A stretch of 10,654 nucleotides of DNA from Dethiosulfatibacter sp. (GCA_019084435.1 JAHRFV010000276.1:1-10654); one strand, 5' to 3'. Numbered from the stretch's first letter, positions 1 to 10,458 are shown. Numbers and translations are program-made. Notes: generated from the sequence alone by a model not told the origin.

Positions 1-1287
1 GACGAGCCAAGCATAGGACTTCATCAGAAAGATAACGCCAGACTGATAAAGACTCTTAGAGATTTGACGGATTTGGGAAATACTTTGATTGTAGTCGAGC
101 ATGATGAGGAAACAATCTATTCTGCTGATCATATATTGGATATCGGCCCCGGTGCGGGCATCCACGGTGGTGAAGTAGTTGCACAAGGAAGTGTAGAAGA
201 CATCATAAACAGCAGAGAATCAATCACTGGCAAATATTTGACAGGGGAGCTAAAGATTGAAATACCAAGGTCGAGAAGAAAAGGCAATGGGAGTTTAATC
301 AGTATCTTAGGAGCAAAAGAGAATAATCTGAAAAACATCGATGTCGATATACCGATTGGTATTTTAACTTGCGTTACAGGCGTTTCTGGGTCTGGCAAAA
401 GCTCATTGATTAATGAAATACTATATAAAGGTGTGCATAGAAAATTTCACAAGACTAGAATTCCACCCGGAAACCATAAAGATATCTTAGGTGTTGAGTA
501 TTTGGACAAAATTATCAATATTGATCAATCACCTATAGGTAGAACCCCAAGATCAAATCCTGCTACTTACACAAAGGTTTTTGACCAGATAAGGGATCTT
601 TTTGCCATGACCAATGAAGCCAAAGCAAGGGGCTATAAAAAAGGCAGGTTTTCATTTAATGTCAAAGGTGGAAGATGTGAGGCATGTAAAGGGGATGGCA
701 TCGTCAGAATAGAGATGCACTTTTTACCGGATGTCTATGTTCAATGCGAGGTATGTAAAGGCAAGCGATATAATAGAGAAACGCTGGAAGTTAAGTATAA
801 GAACAGAAACATTCACGATGTTTTGGACATGACTATTGAAGAATCATTAGATTTTTTTGAAAATATTCCAAGCATATACAATAAGCTTAAGACAATGTTT
901 GAGGTAGGGTTAGGCTATATCAAACTGGGTCAGCCATCCACCCAATTATCAGGTGGAGAAGCTCAGCGAATAAAACTGTCATCTGAGTTAAGCAAAAGAA
1001 GCACGGGGAAAACACTTTATATACTGGATGAACCGACAACAGGGTTGCACATGGCAGATGTGCATAAGCTTGTAATTGTTCTGAATGAATTGGTCGAAGG
1101 AGGCAATACCGTCGTTGTGATCGAACATAATCTTGATGTCATAAAAACTGCCGATTATGTGATTGACTTGGGTCCTGGCGGAGGCGATAAGGGTGGAAGC
1201 GTAATTGCCACAGGAACGCCAGAGGAGTTAGTAAAAATAGAGCATTCCTATACTGGAAACTACTTAAAAAAAATGATTTCCGGTTGA
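1..1287 (+). CDS. uvrA: Excinuclease ABC subunit A (UvrA), 3' part, truncated by window edge
   Basis: UvrA is the damage-sensing ATPase of nucleotide excision repair. It loads UvrB at lesions in the cytoplasm. The reading frame is open from base 1, so this is the last 428 residues of a protein normally about 940 long; the ATG-like start at base 64 is only an internal codon. The fragment opens in the Walker B of the first ABC domain (DEPSIGLHQ), followed by its H-loop (VVEHDEE). It then holds the second ABC domain: Walker [10 protein letters not shown] at fragment residues 127-135, the zinc module with CxxC pairs at 226/229 and 249/252, the signature LSGGE at 316-320, Walker B LDEPT at 342-346 and an H-loop IEH. 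All visible functional residues are intact. No clear intrinsic terminator follows, and a promoter overlaps the stop codon, so read-through into the downstream uvrC transcript is possible. uvrB would be expected upstream of uvrA, outside the window. Confidence 0.98.
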   Translation, partial: DEPSIGLHQKDNARLIKTLRDLTDLGNTLIVVEHDEETIYSADHILDIGPGAGIHGGEVVAQGSVEDIINSRESITGKYLTGELKIEIPRSRRKGNGSLISILGAKENNLKNIDVDIPIGILTCVTGVSGSGKSSLINEILYKGVHRKFHKTRIPPGNHKDILGVEYLDKIINIDQSPIGRTPRSNPATYTKVFDQIRDLFAMTNEAKARGYKKGRFSFNVKGGRCEACKGDGIVRIEMHFLPDVYVQCEVCKGKRYNRETLEVKYKNRNIHDVLDMTIEESLDFFENIPSIYNKLKTMFEVGLGYIKLGQPSTQLSGGEAQRIKLSSELSKRSTGKTLYILDEPTTGLHMADVHKLVIVLNELVEGGNTVVVIEHNLDVIKTADYVIDLGPGGGDKGGSVIATGTPEELVKIEHSYTGNYLKKMISG

Positions 1288-1312
1288 ATAAATTTTCTCT
1301 ACATTGTATAAT
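1284..1312 (+). promoter_or_regulatory. Sigma-70-type promoter for the GGDEF-uvrC-hprK transcript
   Basis: The -35 element is TTGAAT (1284-1289), the spacer is 17 bp, and the -10 is a perfect TATAAT (1307-1312). Transcription would start near 1319, about 65 bases before the PAS-GGDEF start. The -35 overlaps the uvrA stop codon (1285-1287). It is the only good promoter before uvrC, because the following genes are spaced 23 and 4 bases apart. Assigned from consensus match only. Confidence 0.65.
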
Positions 1313-1321
1313 CAACATTAA

Positions 1322-1339
1322 TCAGTGGTACCATACTGA
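1322..1339 (+). repeat. Weak inverted repeat in the leader of the PAS-GGDEF transcript
   Basis: TCAGT (1322-1326) and ACTGA (1335-1339) form a 5-bp stem around a loop containing the palindrome TGGTACCA. A T-rich stretch, TTTTCTATTTTTT, follows from 1345. It could be a weak uvrA terminator or attenuator, but the stem is short and may mean nothing. Confidence 0.25.
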
Positions 1340-1383
1340 AGTGATTTTCTATTTTTTGTGAATAAAATTAAAGGATGGAATGC

Positions 1384-2295
1384 ATGATAAATATTGATGA
1401 AAGCATCATCGACATTATACCAGTCGGGATTATAAAAGGGCAGTTTGAATTTGAAAAATCTCAAGCACCAGACGATTTCAAAGTATTTTATGCGAACAGA
1501 TATATGGAGTCCTTATCAGGATTCAAAAGATCCGAGCTAGAAGGGAAAATGCTGAAGGAACTATACCCTGACTCTATAGGTTCGATGGGAGACTTAATCA
1601 AAATGATTGGAGATGCCGTTAAAGAAAAGGAACACAGGCACGTCAATCAATACGTTGAAATATTCAACAAGCATCTCGTGATGGATATCATAGGACAAGA
1701 AGATGGTAGCTTTTATCTGATTTTAAATGATAATACAGAGAAATTACAGCATAGAAGAGCAATCATGGAAAAAGAGAGCGAGATTGATTATGTTAATTCT
1801 GAGCTTAGAAAGAAAGCCAATATGGACATAATGACATCAACCTATAACTATCAATTCATTTTAAAACTATTAAAAGAAGAGATTGATTCAGCAAAAACCC
1901 AAAACACAAAGCTATCAGTTGCGTTATTGGATATTGATGGCTTCACAGTAATCAACAGAAAATATGGAACAGATATTGGAAATGCAGTTCTGATTGAAAC
2001 AGCTGCAGTATTAAGAAATTGTATCAGAAAAATAGATTACTTGGGGAGAACAGGTGCAGATGAATTTATGCTTATCCTGACTAACGTTGACATGGATATA
2101 GCAAAGATTATTATTAACAGAATTCAAACTCAGTTGTTTCTGAACATACAGAATGCCGAGGACTTGGAAGTCACAATCAGTGGGGCTGTAATAGAGTATT
2201 CTGGCGAAAACAACGAGGAATTTTATTATAAGATTAGAGAAAAATTGAACAATGCTAAAAATATGGGTAAAAACATGATTGTTTTTCAAAGCTAG
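1384..2295 (+). CDS. PAS-GGDEF protein with degenerate diguanylate cyclase site
   Basis: A 303-residue soluble protein with no signal peptide or membrane segment. Residues about 8-118 look like a PAS-type sensor domain (VFYANRYMESLSGF is typical of a PAS core). Residues 119-147 form a charged, probably coiled-coil linker, and 148-300 a GGDEF domain. Active GGDEF domains make c-di-GMP from two GTP. Here the signature is GADEF (224-228), the guanine-contacting Asp of the GHxxGD segment is Asn (YGTDIGN, N200), and the C-terminal ALYxAK motif reads KLNNAK. The metal-binding DID (183-185) and a possible inhibitory-site RxxD (R215-D218) remain. It may be weakly active, inactive, or a c-di-GMP receptor. 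Start choice: an in-frame ATG at 1375 lies inside the Shine-Dalgarno AAGGA (1371-1375); the ATG at 1384 has 8-base spacing and is preferred. It is the first gene before uvrC, 23 bases upstream. Confidence 0.85.
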   Translation: MINIDESIIDIIPVGIIKGQFEFEKSQAPDDFKVFYANRYMESLSGFKRSELEGKMLKELYPDSIGSMGDLIKMIGDAVKEKEHRHVNQYVEIFNKHLVMDIIGQEDGSFYLILNDNTEKLQHRRAIMEKESEIDYVNSELRKKANMDIMTSTYNYQFILKLLKEEIDSAKTQNTKLSVALLDIDGFTVINRKYGTDIGNAVLIETAAVLRNCIRKIDYLGRTGADEFMLILTNVDMDIAKIIINRIQTQLFLNIQNAEDLEVTISGAVIEYSGENNEEFYYKIREKLNNAKNMGKNMIVFQS

Positions 2296-2318
2296 GCTCT
2301 GACTGAATTGGAGAGAAA

Positions 2319-4169
2319 ATGTTTGATATAAAAAACGAGTTGTCTAACGCACCTGATTTGCCGGGTATATATATGATGAAGGATGACGGGGGTCAAATCA
2401 TATATATTGGCAAGGCCAAGAACCTAAAGAAAAGAATTAAACAATACTTTCAGTCCAAAAATCATGCCTTTAAGATTCAAAAGATGATACAAAACATATT
2501 TTCTTTTGAATATATAATCACCGATTCTGAAATAGAAGCCTTGATGCTGGAATCAAATCTGATCAAAAAGCACAAACCAAAGTATAACACAAGGCTTACT
2601 GATGACAAATCTTATCCCTACATAAAAGTGACCATTAAGGACAAATTCCCTAGAGTATTTAAAGTAAGAGAAATCAAACATGACGGTAACAAATATTTCG
2701 GTCCATATACCAGTGCATTAGCGGTTAAGCAAACTATTGAGAGTATAAGAAATATTTTTAAAATAAGAGACTGCAATCTGAAAATTATCACCGGAAAAGA
2801 GAATTCCAGGCCTTGCTTGAATTATTATATAAACAGATGCAACGGACCCTGTATTGGCAAAATATCAAGCGCTCAGTACATGGAATCCATCCATAAGGTC
2901 TTGGATCTATTAAATGGAAAAGAAGAAGAATTGATAAGAGAGCTTGAGAAAAGAATGGTTGAAGCCTCCGATAACCTTCTATTTGAGCACGCCGCTACAT
3001 ATAGAGACCAGATTGAAGCAATCAGGAATCTTGGTGAAAAACAAAAGGTTTCAAAAGCTAGTTTTAAAGATATTGATATTATAGGAGTAGCAAGCGGTGA
3101 AAGTGATGCTATTGCTCAGATCTTTTTTGTCAGAAGTGGGAAGATAACAGGTAGAGAAGACTATTTGTTGAGTGTGAATCTGGAAGACTCTCCTGCTGAA
3201 ATCATAGGATCCTTTATCAAACAATACTACACAGGAACAGTTTACATTCCAAAAGAGATATTTGTAGAATGTGAGCTAGAGGACATGGAACTGATTACCA
3301 GCTGGCTAAGCAATCTGAGAGGTAACCGAGTCTTTATTAAAATCCCTAAAAAAGGCGAAAACAGCATGCTCATGAAAATGGTCAGAAAGAATGCTGAGGA
3401 AAAACTGAATAAAGATGTCAATAAAATCAAAATCCAGAAAGAGGAAAATCTTATGGCTGCCAGCGAGTTAGCTAACCTTATTGGATTAGATACTGTTCCT
3501 TTGAGGATAGAAGCATTCGATATATCCAGCATTCAGGGCTTGGAAAATGTTGGATCAATGGTTGTGTATGAAGAAGGCGGACCTAAGAAGCGCGATTATA
3601 GAAGATTTAAAATAAGAAATGTTTACGGCCAAAATGATTACAAGAGCATGGAAGAGATAATCGACAGAAGAATAAGTCGTGGATTGATCGAAAATAGTCT
3701 TGACGGGAAACGAAAAACATTCAATCAAATGCCAGATTTGATTCTAGTGGATGGCGGGAAAGGACATGTTAGTGTGGCTGAAGAAACCTTAAAAAATTAC
3801 GGATTAACGATTCCAGTCTGTGGTATGGTTAAAGATGATAAGCATATTACCAGAGGATTGATTTATAAAAAGAAGGAAGTAATGTTGCTGCGAAACTCGA
3901 AACTGTATAGATTAATCAGCTCCATACAAAATGAGGCCCATCGATTTGCAATCAGTTATCATCGTGATTTAAGGAAAAAGAATGTGCTTAAAACAATACT
4001 GGATGATATAATAGGTATTGGAGAAAAGAGAAAACTATCGTTGTTGAATACTTTTGGATCAGTGGAAGGAATTGCCAACGCAACAAAAGAGGAATTGCAG
4101 AAGGCACCGTCGATGAATAAACTATCCGCTTTAAAAGTATATGAGTTTTTCGAAAAAAACAGAGGTTAA
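2319..4169 (+). CDS. uvrC: Excinuclease ABC subunit C (UvrC)
   Basis: UvrC is the dual-incision nuclease of nucleotide excision repair and cuts 3' and then 5' of the lesion in the UvrB-DNA complex. The 616-residue length is normal for the family. The N-terminal GIY-YIG nuclease shows GIY (16-18), YIG (29-31) and R39. Four cysteines (C152, C166, C174, C178) match the pattern proposed to hold a 4Fe-4S cluster in UvrC. A UVR domain that contacts UvrB spans about 204-238. The C-terminal RNase H-like nuclease keeps its acidic and histidine residues: D401 in FDISSIQG, D478 in LVDGGKGH and H541 in NEAHRFAI. A tandem helix-hairpin-helix DNA-binding region ends the protein (about 556-612). The start is supported by GGAGAG (2310-2315) three bases before the ATG at 2319. 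It sits between the PAS-GGDEF gene and hprK in one apparent operon. Confidence 0.98.
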   Translation: MFDIKNELSNAPDLPGIYMMKDDGGQIIYIGKAKNLKKRIKQYFQSKNHAFKIQKMIQNIFSFEYIITDSEIEALMLESNLIKKHKPKYNTRLTDDKSYPYIKVTIKDKFPRVFKVREIKHDGNKYFGPYTSALAVKQTIESIRNIFKIRDCNLKIITGKENSRPCLNYYINRCNGPCIGKISSAQYMESIHKVLDLLNGKEEELIRELEKRMVEASDNLLFEHAATYRDQIEAIRNLGEKQKVSKASFKDIDIIGVASGESDAIAQIFFVRSGKITGREDYLLSVNLEDSPAEIIGSFIKQYYTGTVYIPKEIFVECELEDMELITSWLSNLRGNRVFIKIPKKGENSMLMKMVRKNAEEKLNKDVNKIKIQKEENLMAASELANLIGLDTVPLRIEAFDISSIQGLENVGSMVVYEEGGPKKRDYRRFKIRNVYGQNDYKSMEEIIDRRISRGLIENSLDGKRKTFNQMPDLILVDGGKGHVSVAEETLKNYGLTIPVCGMVKDDKHITRGLIYKKKEVMLLRNSKLYRLISSIQNEAHRFAISYHRDLRKKNVLKTILDDIIGIGEKRKLSLLNTFGSVEGIANATKEELQKAPSMNKLSALKVYEFFEKNRG

Positions 4170-4173
4170 TCCT

Positions 4174-5097
4174 ATGAAATCAATATCAATCAATAAGATT
4201 ATCACCGAAATGAAACTGGAAGTAATCCATATACCTGAAAATACTGAAATAGAGCTTTATAATAGCGAGTTATCAAGACCTGGCCTGCAATTAGCGGGTT
4301 TCTTTGATACCTTCGCATATGAAAGAATTCAAATCATTGGTAAAACCGAGACCCATTTCATTGAAACAATGACAGGTGATACGAAGGCTAACAGATTAGA
4401 TAAGCTATTTGCTTATCCTTTACCAGCAGTCATTGTGACGACAGGGTTAGACATAGATCCTGTATTGGTCTATTGTGCAAAAAAACACGGTAGAGTGCTT
4501 CTTAGAACGCAAGATAAATCAACCAAGCTTATCAGTAATCTAATGAATTATCTAGAAGAAATGCTGGCACCTGAAAAAACTATCCACGGTGTCGTAATGG
4601 AAGTTTATGGTGTAGGTGTACTGTTAAGAGGCCAAAGTGGTATCGGAAAAAGCGAGACAGCCTTAGAGTTGATTAAAAGAGGACACAGACTAGTTGCTGA
4701 CGATGCCGTCGTCATCAGCAAGATTGATAATGACATATACTGTGCTTCAGAGCCTATCACCAGACACCTCCTCGAGATAAGAGGGATTGGGATAATAGAT
4801 GTAAAGCATCTTTACGGAGTAGGGTCGGTGAAAATACGGCAAAGGCTTAGTCTTATAGTCGACTTGGAAGAATGGTCAGATAAAAAGTACTACGACAGAT
4901 TAGGATTTGACGATGAGTATGAAGAAATTTTTGACATCAAAGTCAATAGAGTCAATATACCTGTCAGACCTGGAAGAAATATAGCCACTATTGTCGAGGT
5001 CGCCTCAATGAATTTGAGACAGAAACTTCTAGGTTACTCGATGGAAGAGGAGTTCAATAGGAGAGTGACTGACGATTTATCAGGATATAAGATTTAA
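4174..5097 (+). CDS. hprK: HPr kinase/phosphorylase (HprK/P)
   Basis: A bifunctional enzyme that phosphorylates Ser46 of HPr (and Crh where present) and reverses the reaction by phosphorolysis. In Firmicutes this sets carbon catabolite repression through CcpA and tunes PTS uptake. The 307 residues match the family length. The N-terminal domain (about 1-130) includes the typical GFFDTFAYERIQIIG segment. The C-terminal catalytic domain has conserved H139 in IHGVVMEVYGVGVLL, the P-loop GQSGIGKS (153-160), the acidic pair D176-D177 and the family signature EIRGIGIIDV (201-210). Start choice: an in-frame ATG at 4141 would overlap uvrC by 29 bases and add 11 atypical residues; the ATG at 4174 has AGAGGT (4161-4166) seven bases upstream and a normal N-terminus. 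It begins 4 bases after the uvrC stop, so it is probably translationally coupled. No strong terminator follows. Confidence 0.97.
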   Translation: MKSISINKIITEMKLEVIHIPENTEIELYNSELSRPGLQLAGFFDTFAYERIQIIGKTETHFIETMTGDTKANRLDKLFAYPLPAVIVTTGLDIDPVLVYCAKKHGRVLLRTQDKSTKLISNLMNYLEEMLAPEKTIHGVVMEVYGVGVLLRGQSGIGKSETALELIKRGHRLVADDAVVISKIDNDIYCASEPITRHLLEIRGIGIIDVKHLYGVGSVKIRQRLSLIVDLEEWSDKKYYDRLGFDDEYEEIFDIKVNRVNIPVRPGRNIATIVEVASMNLRQKLLGYSMEEEFNRRVTDDLSGYKI

Positions 5098-5115
5098 TTC
5101 ATAGAAATTGTTTTT

Positions 5116-5126
5116 TTGTAGTACAA
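5116..5126. repeat. Short palindrome TTGTAGTACAA downstream of hprK
   Basis: The half sites TTGTA and TACAA flank a single G. The same half sites, without the central base, recur at 5302-5311 in the PFOR leader. This may be a distal operator copy or chance in AT-rich DNA. The flanking T runs (5111-5117 and 5137-5143) give no convincing terminator stem. Confidence 0.25.
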
Positions 5127-5252
5127 CTGTAGTTAGTTTTTTTATCAAACCGAACATAATGCAGAAAATTATATAGCATCTTGAAAAATAGCCATAGTAG
5201 AGTCTTTAATCATTATATTTTTAACGAATATTGAAAATGATTGTGTTTTCTA

Positions 5253-5281
5253 TTGACGATATAAGACTCACATATTATACT
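5253..5281 (+). promoter_or_regulatory. Sigma-70-type promoter of the PFOR gene
   Basis: The -35 is TTGACG (5253-5258, 5 of 6 consensus), the spacer is exactly 17 bp, and the -10 is TATACT (5276-5281, 5 of 6). The start site would be near 5288, giving a leader of about 47 bases that carries the palindrome at 5301-5312 and the AAGGGGG ribosome binding site (5319-5325). The strong match suits a highly expressed metabolic enzyme. Confidence 0.8.
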
Positions 5282-5300
5282 TAGATATAACAGTCTGCAT

Positions 5301-5312
5301 ATTGTATACAAT
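5301..5312. promoter_or_regulatory. 12-bp perfect palindrome, candidate operator of PFOR
   Basis: ATTGTATACAAT is a perfect palindrome about 13 bases downstream of the predicted transcription start and just ahead of the ribosome binding site, a typical position for a repressor roadblock. TTGTATACAA-like sites are known for some GntR-family regulators. No regulator gene is in the window, so the binding protein is unknown. It does not resemble a Rex site (TTGTgaa-n4-ttcACAA). Confidence 0.4.
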
Positions 5313-5316
5313 TTAA

Positions 5317-8874
<3,558 letters not shown>

Positions 8875-8878
8875 ACAT

Positions 8879-8906
8879 AAAGTCCCGGCTGAAAAGCCGG
8901 GACTTT
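8879..8906. terminator. Bidirectional intrinsic terminator between nifJ and ndk
   Basis: A perfect 12-bp stem, AAAGTCCCGGCT (8879-8890) with AGCCGGGACTTT (8895-8906), closed by a GAAA tetraloop. It follows the nifJ stop by 4 bases and runs into a T-rich stretch on the + strand. On the - strand the last stem base is the first base of the complement of the ndk stop codon, and the stem is followed by TTTATGTTT. It therefore serves both convergent genes. Confidence 0.92.
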
Positions 8907-9304
8907 TAATTGAACCAAATATCGATTTCTCTTTTTGCATCTATAGGATTAGCTGATCCATGAACCGCATTCATAGTGATATTAGTTCCAAAGGTTTTCC
9001 TGATAGATCCTAACGCAGCATCCTCAGGATTTGTTTTCCCATTAATAATACGTACCTTTTCGATTGCATTTTCTGCTGACAAGACCATGGCTACGACTCT
9101 GTCGCTTTTCATGAAAGCAATCAGATCCTGATAAAAATCCTTACTGTTATGTTCGTGGTAATGTCTAGACAAAATATCTTCATCAGGTATCAGTATCTTT
9201 ATGGATTCGATATTCAATCGATTCTCCTCGTAGACAGATAATATTTTGCCAACCTGCTTGTTAGAGACAGCGTCAGGCTTTATTAATACTAGCGTTTTTT
9301 CCAT
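8906..9304 (-). CDS. ndk: Nucleoside diphosphate kinase
   Basis: A cytoplasmic enzyme that transfers the gamma phosphate between nucleoside di- and triphosphates through a phosphohistidine intermediate, balancing NTP and dNTP pools. At 132 residues it is slightly shorter than the usual 135-150. It has the N-terminal TLVLIKPDAV strand, the DRVVAMVL strand (68-75), the TNPEDAALGSIRKTFG nucleotide-binding segment (91-106), and the catalytic H115 in NAVHGSAN. The usual HGSDS reads HGSAN, so an Asp and a Ser after the catalytic His are replaced, but the conserved E126 remains. The start at 9304 is set by an upstream AAGGTGGTGA on the - strand (complement of 9308-9317). It lies 15 bases after the stop of a 30-codon membrane-peptide ORF, and the two probably share a transcript. 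Confidence 0.96.
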   Translation of the reverse strand: MEKTLVLIKPDAVSNKQVGKILSVYEENRLNIESIKILIPDEDILSRHYHEHNSKDFYQDLIAFMKSDRVVAMVLSAENAIEKVRIINGKTNPEDAALGSIRKTFGTNITMNAVHGSANPIDAKREIDIWFN

Positions 9305-9319
9305 ACTTCACCACCTTAT

Positions 9320-9412
9320 CTATAATGATGTTAGGGGAATGATCAGACCTAGAACAAACACAATAATAATGATAATTGATATATACTTTTTGATTTTGCT
9401 TGAATATAACAT
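9320..9412 (-). CDS. Small single-pass membrane protein, 30 residues, upstream of ndk
   Basis: An ORF of 30 codons plus TAG, too short for most gene callers. Upstream on the - strand is a textbook Shine-Dalgarno GGAGG (complement of 9417-9421) four bases before ATG, and before that a near-perfect promoter with an expected leader of only about 25 bases. The N-terminus is basic (SSKIKKY, residues 4-10). Residues 11-25 are almost wholly Ile/Val/Leu/Phe with one Gly, followed by a short PLTSL tail, so the predicted topology is one transmembrane helix with the N-terminus inside. The stop is 15 bases before the ndk start. I do not recognise the family with confidence. Small Firmicutes membrane peptides such as Prli42 or DUF4044 proteins have similar size and layout, but no specific match is claimed. 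Function unknown. Confidence 0.65.
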   Translation of the reverse strand: MLYSSKIKKYISIIIIIVFVLGLIIPLTSL

Positions 9413-9443
9413 TTTTCCTCCAAAATATAATCTTACAAAAAAT

Positions 9444-9472
9444 ATAATAGTATCTTATAAAAGATTTGTCAA
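9444..9472 (-). promoter_or_regulatory. Sigma-70-type promoter for the small membrane peptide and ndk
   Basis: Read on the - strand, the -35 is a perfect TTGACA (complement of 9467-9472), the spacer is 17 bp, and the -10 is TATTAT (complement of 9444-9449, 5 of 6). The start site would be near 9437, about 16 bases before the GGAGG of the 30-codon ORF. No comparable promoter lies between that ORF and ndk. Confidence 0.8.
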
Positions 9473-9507
9473 ATTATGAAAATTGTTATCAATAAGCATA
9501 ATAACCA

Positions 9508-9536
9508 CTGACATGCTATATATGATGTGGTAAAAT
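9508..9536 (+). promoter_or_regulatory. Extended -10 promoter for the exonuclease III gene
   Basis: The -35 is CTGACA (9508-9513, 5 of 6), the spacer is 17 bp, and the -10 is TAAAAT (9531-9536, 5 of 6) with a TG extension (TGG at 9528-9530). The start site would be near 9543, about 30 bases before the ATG. It is divergent from the promoter at 9444-9472, with the two -35 elements about 35 bp apart. Confidence 0.7.
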
Positions 9537-9573
9537 GTTATGAAGTCGCAAGTCAAAAGATACAGAGGGTAAA

Positions 9574-10338
9574 ATGAAGATATATTGCTGGAACGTCAAT
9601 GGTATTAGAGCAATCCAAAAAAAAGGATTTCTAAAATGGATTACTCAAGAGCAACCAGACATATTATGCTTGCAGGAGACAAAAGCACAAAAGGACCAGT
9701 TGGATGATGAATTAATTAACATACCCGGATATGATTCTTACTTTCACTCAGCAGAAAAGAAAGGGTACAGCGGTACGGCCATATATTCCAAGATAAGACC
9801 CTTGAAAGTGTGGACCGGACTTCCTGACGAGAGGTTTAATACGGAAGGCAGAACTATTATTGCAGAATATGAGGACTTTATCCTTATGAATATTTACTTC
9901 CCTAACGGAAAACAAAGGGAAGAGAGACTCCAGTTTAAAATGGATTTCTACAAGACCTTTGAGGAATACGCCATGGACTTAGTAAAACTAGGAAAGAATG
10001 TTATCGTTTGTGGCGATTATAATACAGCACATAAGGAAATAGACCTTACTAACCCTGAATCAAATACCAAGATATCTGGATTTTTACCGGAAGAAAGAGC
10101 TTGGATGGATAGCTTTTCTGAAAGTGGATTTGTCGATGTGTTTAGATATTTTTATCCGGATGAGATTAAGTACACGTGGTGGTCATATATGTTTAAGGCA
10201 AGAGAAAAGAATGTGGGGTGGAGAATCGACTATTTCTTCATTAACCATCATATGCTTGAAAAAATAGATAACGTCGAGATACACAACGAAGTTCTTGGAT
10301 CCGATCACTGCCCGATTTCAATAACTTTAAAAAAATAG
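9574..10338 (+). CDS. exoA: Exodeoxyribonuclease III / AP endonuclease (ExoA/Xth family)
   Basis: A Mg2+-dependent base-excision-repair enzyme that cuts 5' of abasic sites; family members also have 3'-5' exonuclease and 3'-phosphatase activity. The 254 residues match the family length and form one endonuclease/exonuclease/phosphatase domain. Active-site residues are all present: N7 in WNVNGIRA, metal ligand E35 in LQETK, Y108 in NIYFPNG, D148 and N150 in GDYNTAH, D219 in GWRIDYFF, and the D244-H245 pair in GSDHCPI. The start at 9574 has AGAGGG (9564-9569) four bases upstream. It has its own promoter and ends in a hairpin, so it is probably monocistronic. Sequence alone does not separate the ExoA and XthA names; exoA follows Bacillus usage. 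Confidence 0.96.
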   Translation: MKIYCWNVNGIRAIQKKGFLKWITQEQPDILCLQETKAQKDQLDDELINIPGYDSYFHSAEKKGYSGTAIYSKIRPLKVWTGLPDERFNTEGRTIIAEYEDFILMNIYFPNGKQREERLQFKMDFYKTFEEYAMDLVKLGKNVIVCGDYNTAHKEIDLTNPESNTKISGFLPEERAWMDSFSESGFVDVFRYFYPDEIKYTWWSYMFKAREKNVGWRIDYFFINHHMLEKIDNVEIHNEVLGSDHCPISITLKK

Positions 10339-10361
10339 AAGCCTGGATTTCCAGACTTCTA
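10336..10361. terminator. Hairpin between exoA and tRNA-Arg, terminator mainly for the - strand
   Basis: TAGAAG-c-CTGG (10336-10346), loop ATTT, CCAG-a-CTTCTA (10351-10361): a 10-bp stem with one mismatch. The left arm begins with the exoA stop codon TAG. On the + strand little U-tract follows (AATATTGG). On the - strand the stem is followed by seven T residues, so it is a good terminator for the tRNA gene and probably a weaker one for exoA. Confidence 0.75.
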
Positions 10362-10366
10362 AATAT

Positions 10367-10443
10367 TGGTGCTCCCAATAGGACTCGAACCCATAACACC
10401 CGGTTCCGAAGACCGGTGCTCTATCCATTTGAGCTATGAGAGC
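10367..10443 (-). tRNA. tRNA-Arg (anticodon UCG)
   Basis: Read on the - strand, 77 bases fold as a standard cloverleaf. The acceptor arm is GCTCTCA paired with TGGGAGC (one G-T wobble), with discriminator A and an encoded CCA end. The D-arm stem is GCTC/GAGC. The anticodon stem CCGGT/ACCGG holds the loop CTTCGGA with anticodon TCG (complement of 10407-10409). The variable loop is 5 bases, and the T arm is ATGGG-TTCGAGT-CCTAT. It reads CGA (and possibly other CGN) arginine codons, a minor class beside the AGA/AGG codons prevalent in this window. It has its own promoter and terminator and is a single-tRNA unit. Confidence 0.96.
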
Positions 10444-10458
10444 AAATACAATAATAAC

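Noticed and set aside
943..1035. Suspicion that the ABC motifs belong to a stand-alone transporter ATPase
   Set aside because: The zinc module CxxC pairs between Walker A and signature, and the DEPTTGLH form of Walker B, are specific to UvrA.
1313..1383. Possible c-di-GMP riboswitch in the leader of the PAS-GGDEF gene
   Set aside because: The leader is only about 65 bases with a single weak stem and lacks the length and conserved tetraloop/receptor layout of GEMM-type riboswitches.
4141..4173. Upstream in-frame ATG of hprK
   Set aside because: It would overlap uvrC by 29 bases and has no suitable ribosome binding site; the ATG at 4174 has one and gives the normal family N-terminus.
5098..5150. 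Intrinsic terminator after hprK
   Set aside because: There are T runs, but the only stems are 3-5 bp (such as AACT/AGTT), too weak to call.
9246..9479. 77-codon + strand ORF across the ndk start and the intergenic region
   Set aside because: It is antisense to ndk and to the 30-codon ORF, lacks a ribosome binding site, and covers a promoter; the - strand genes explain the region better.
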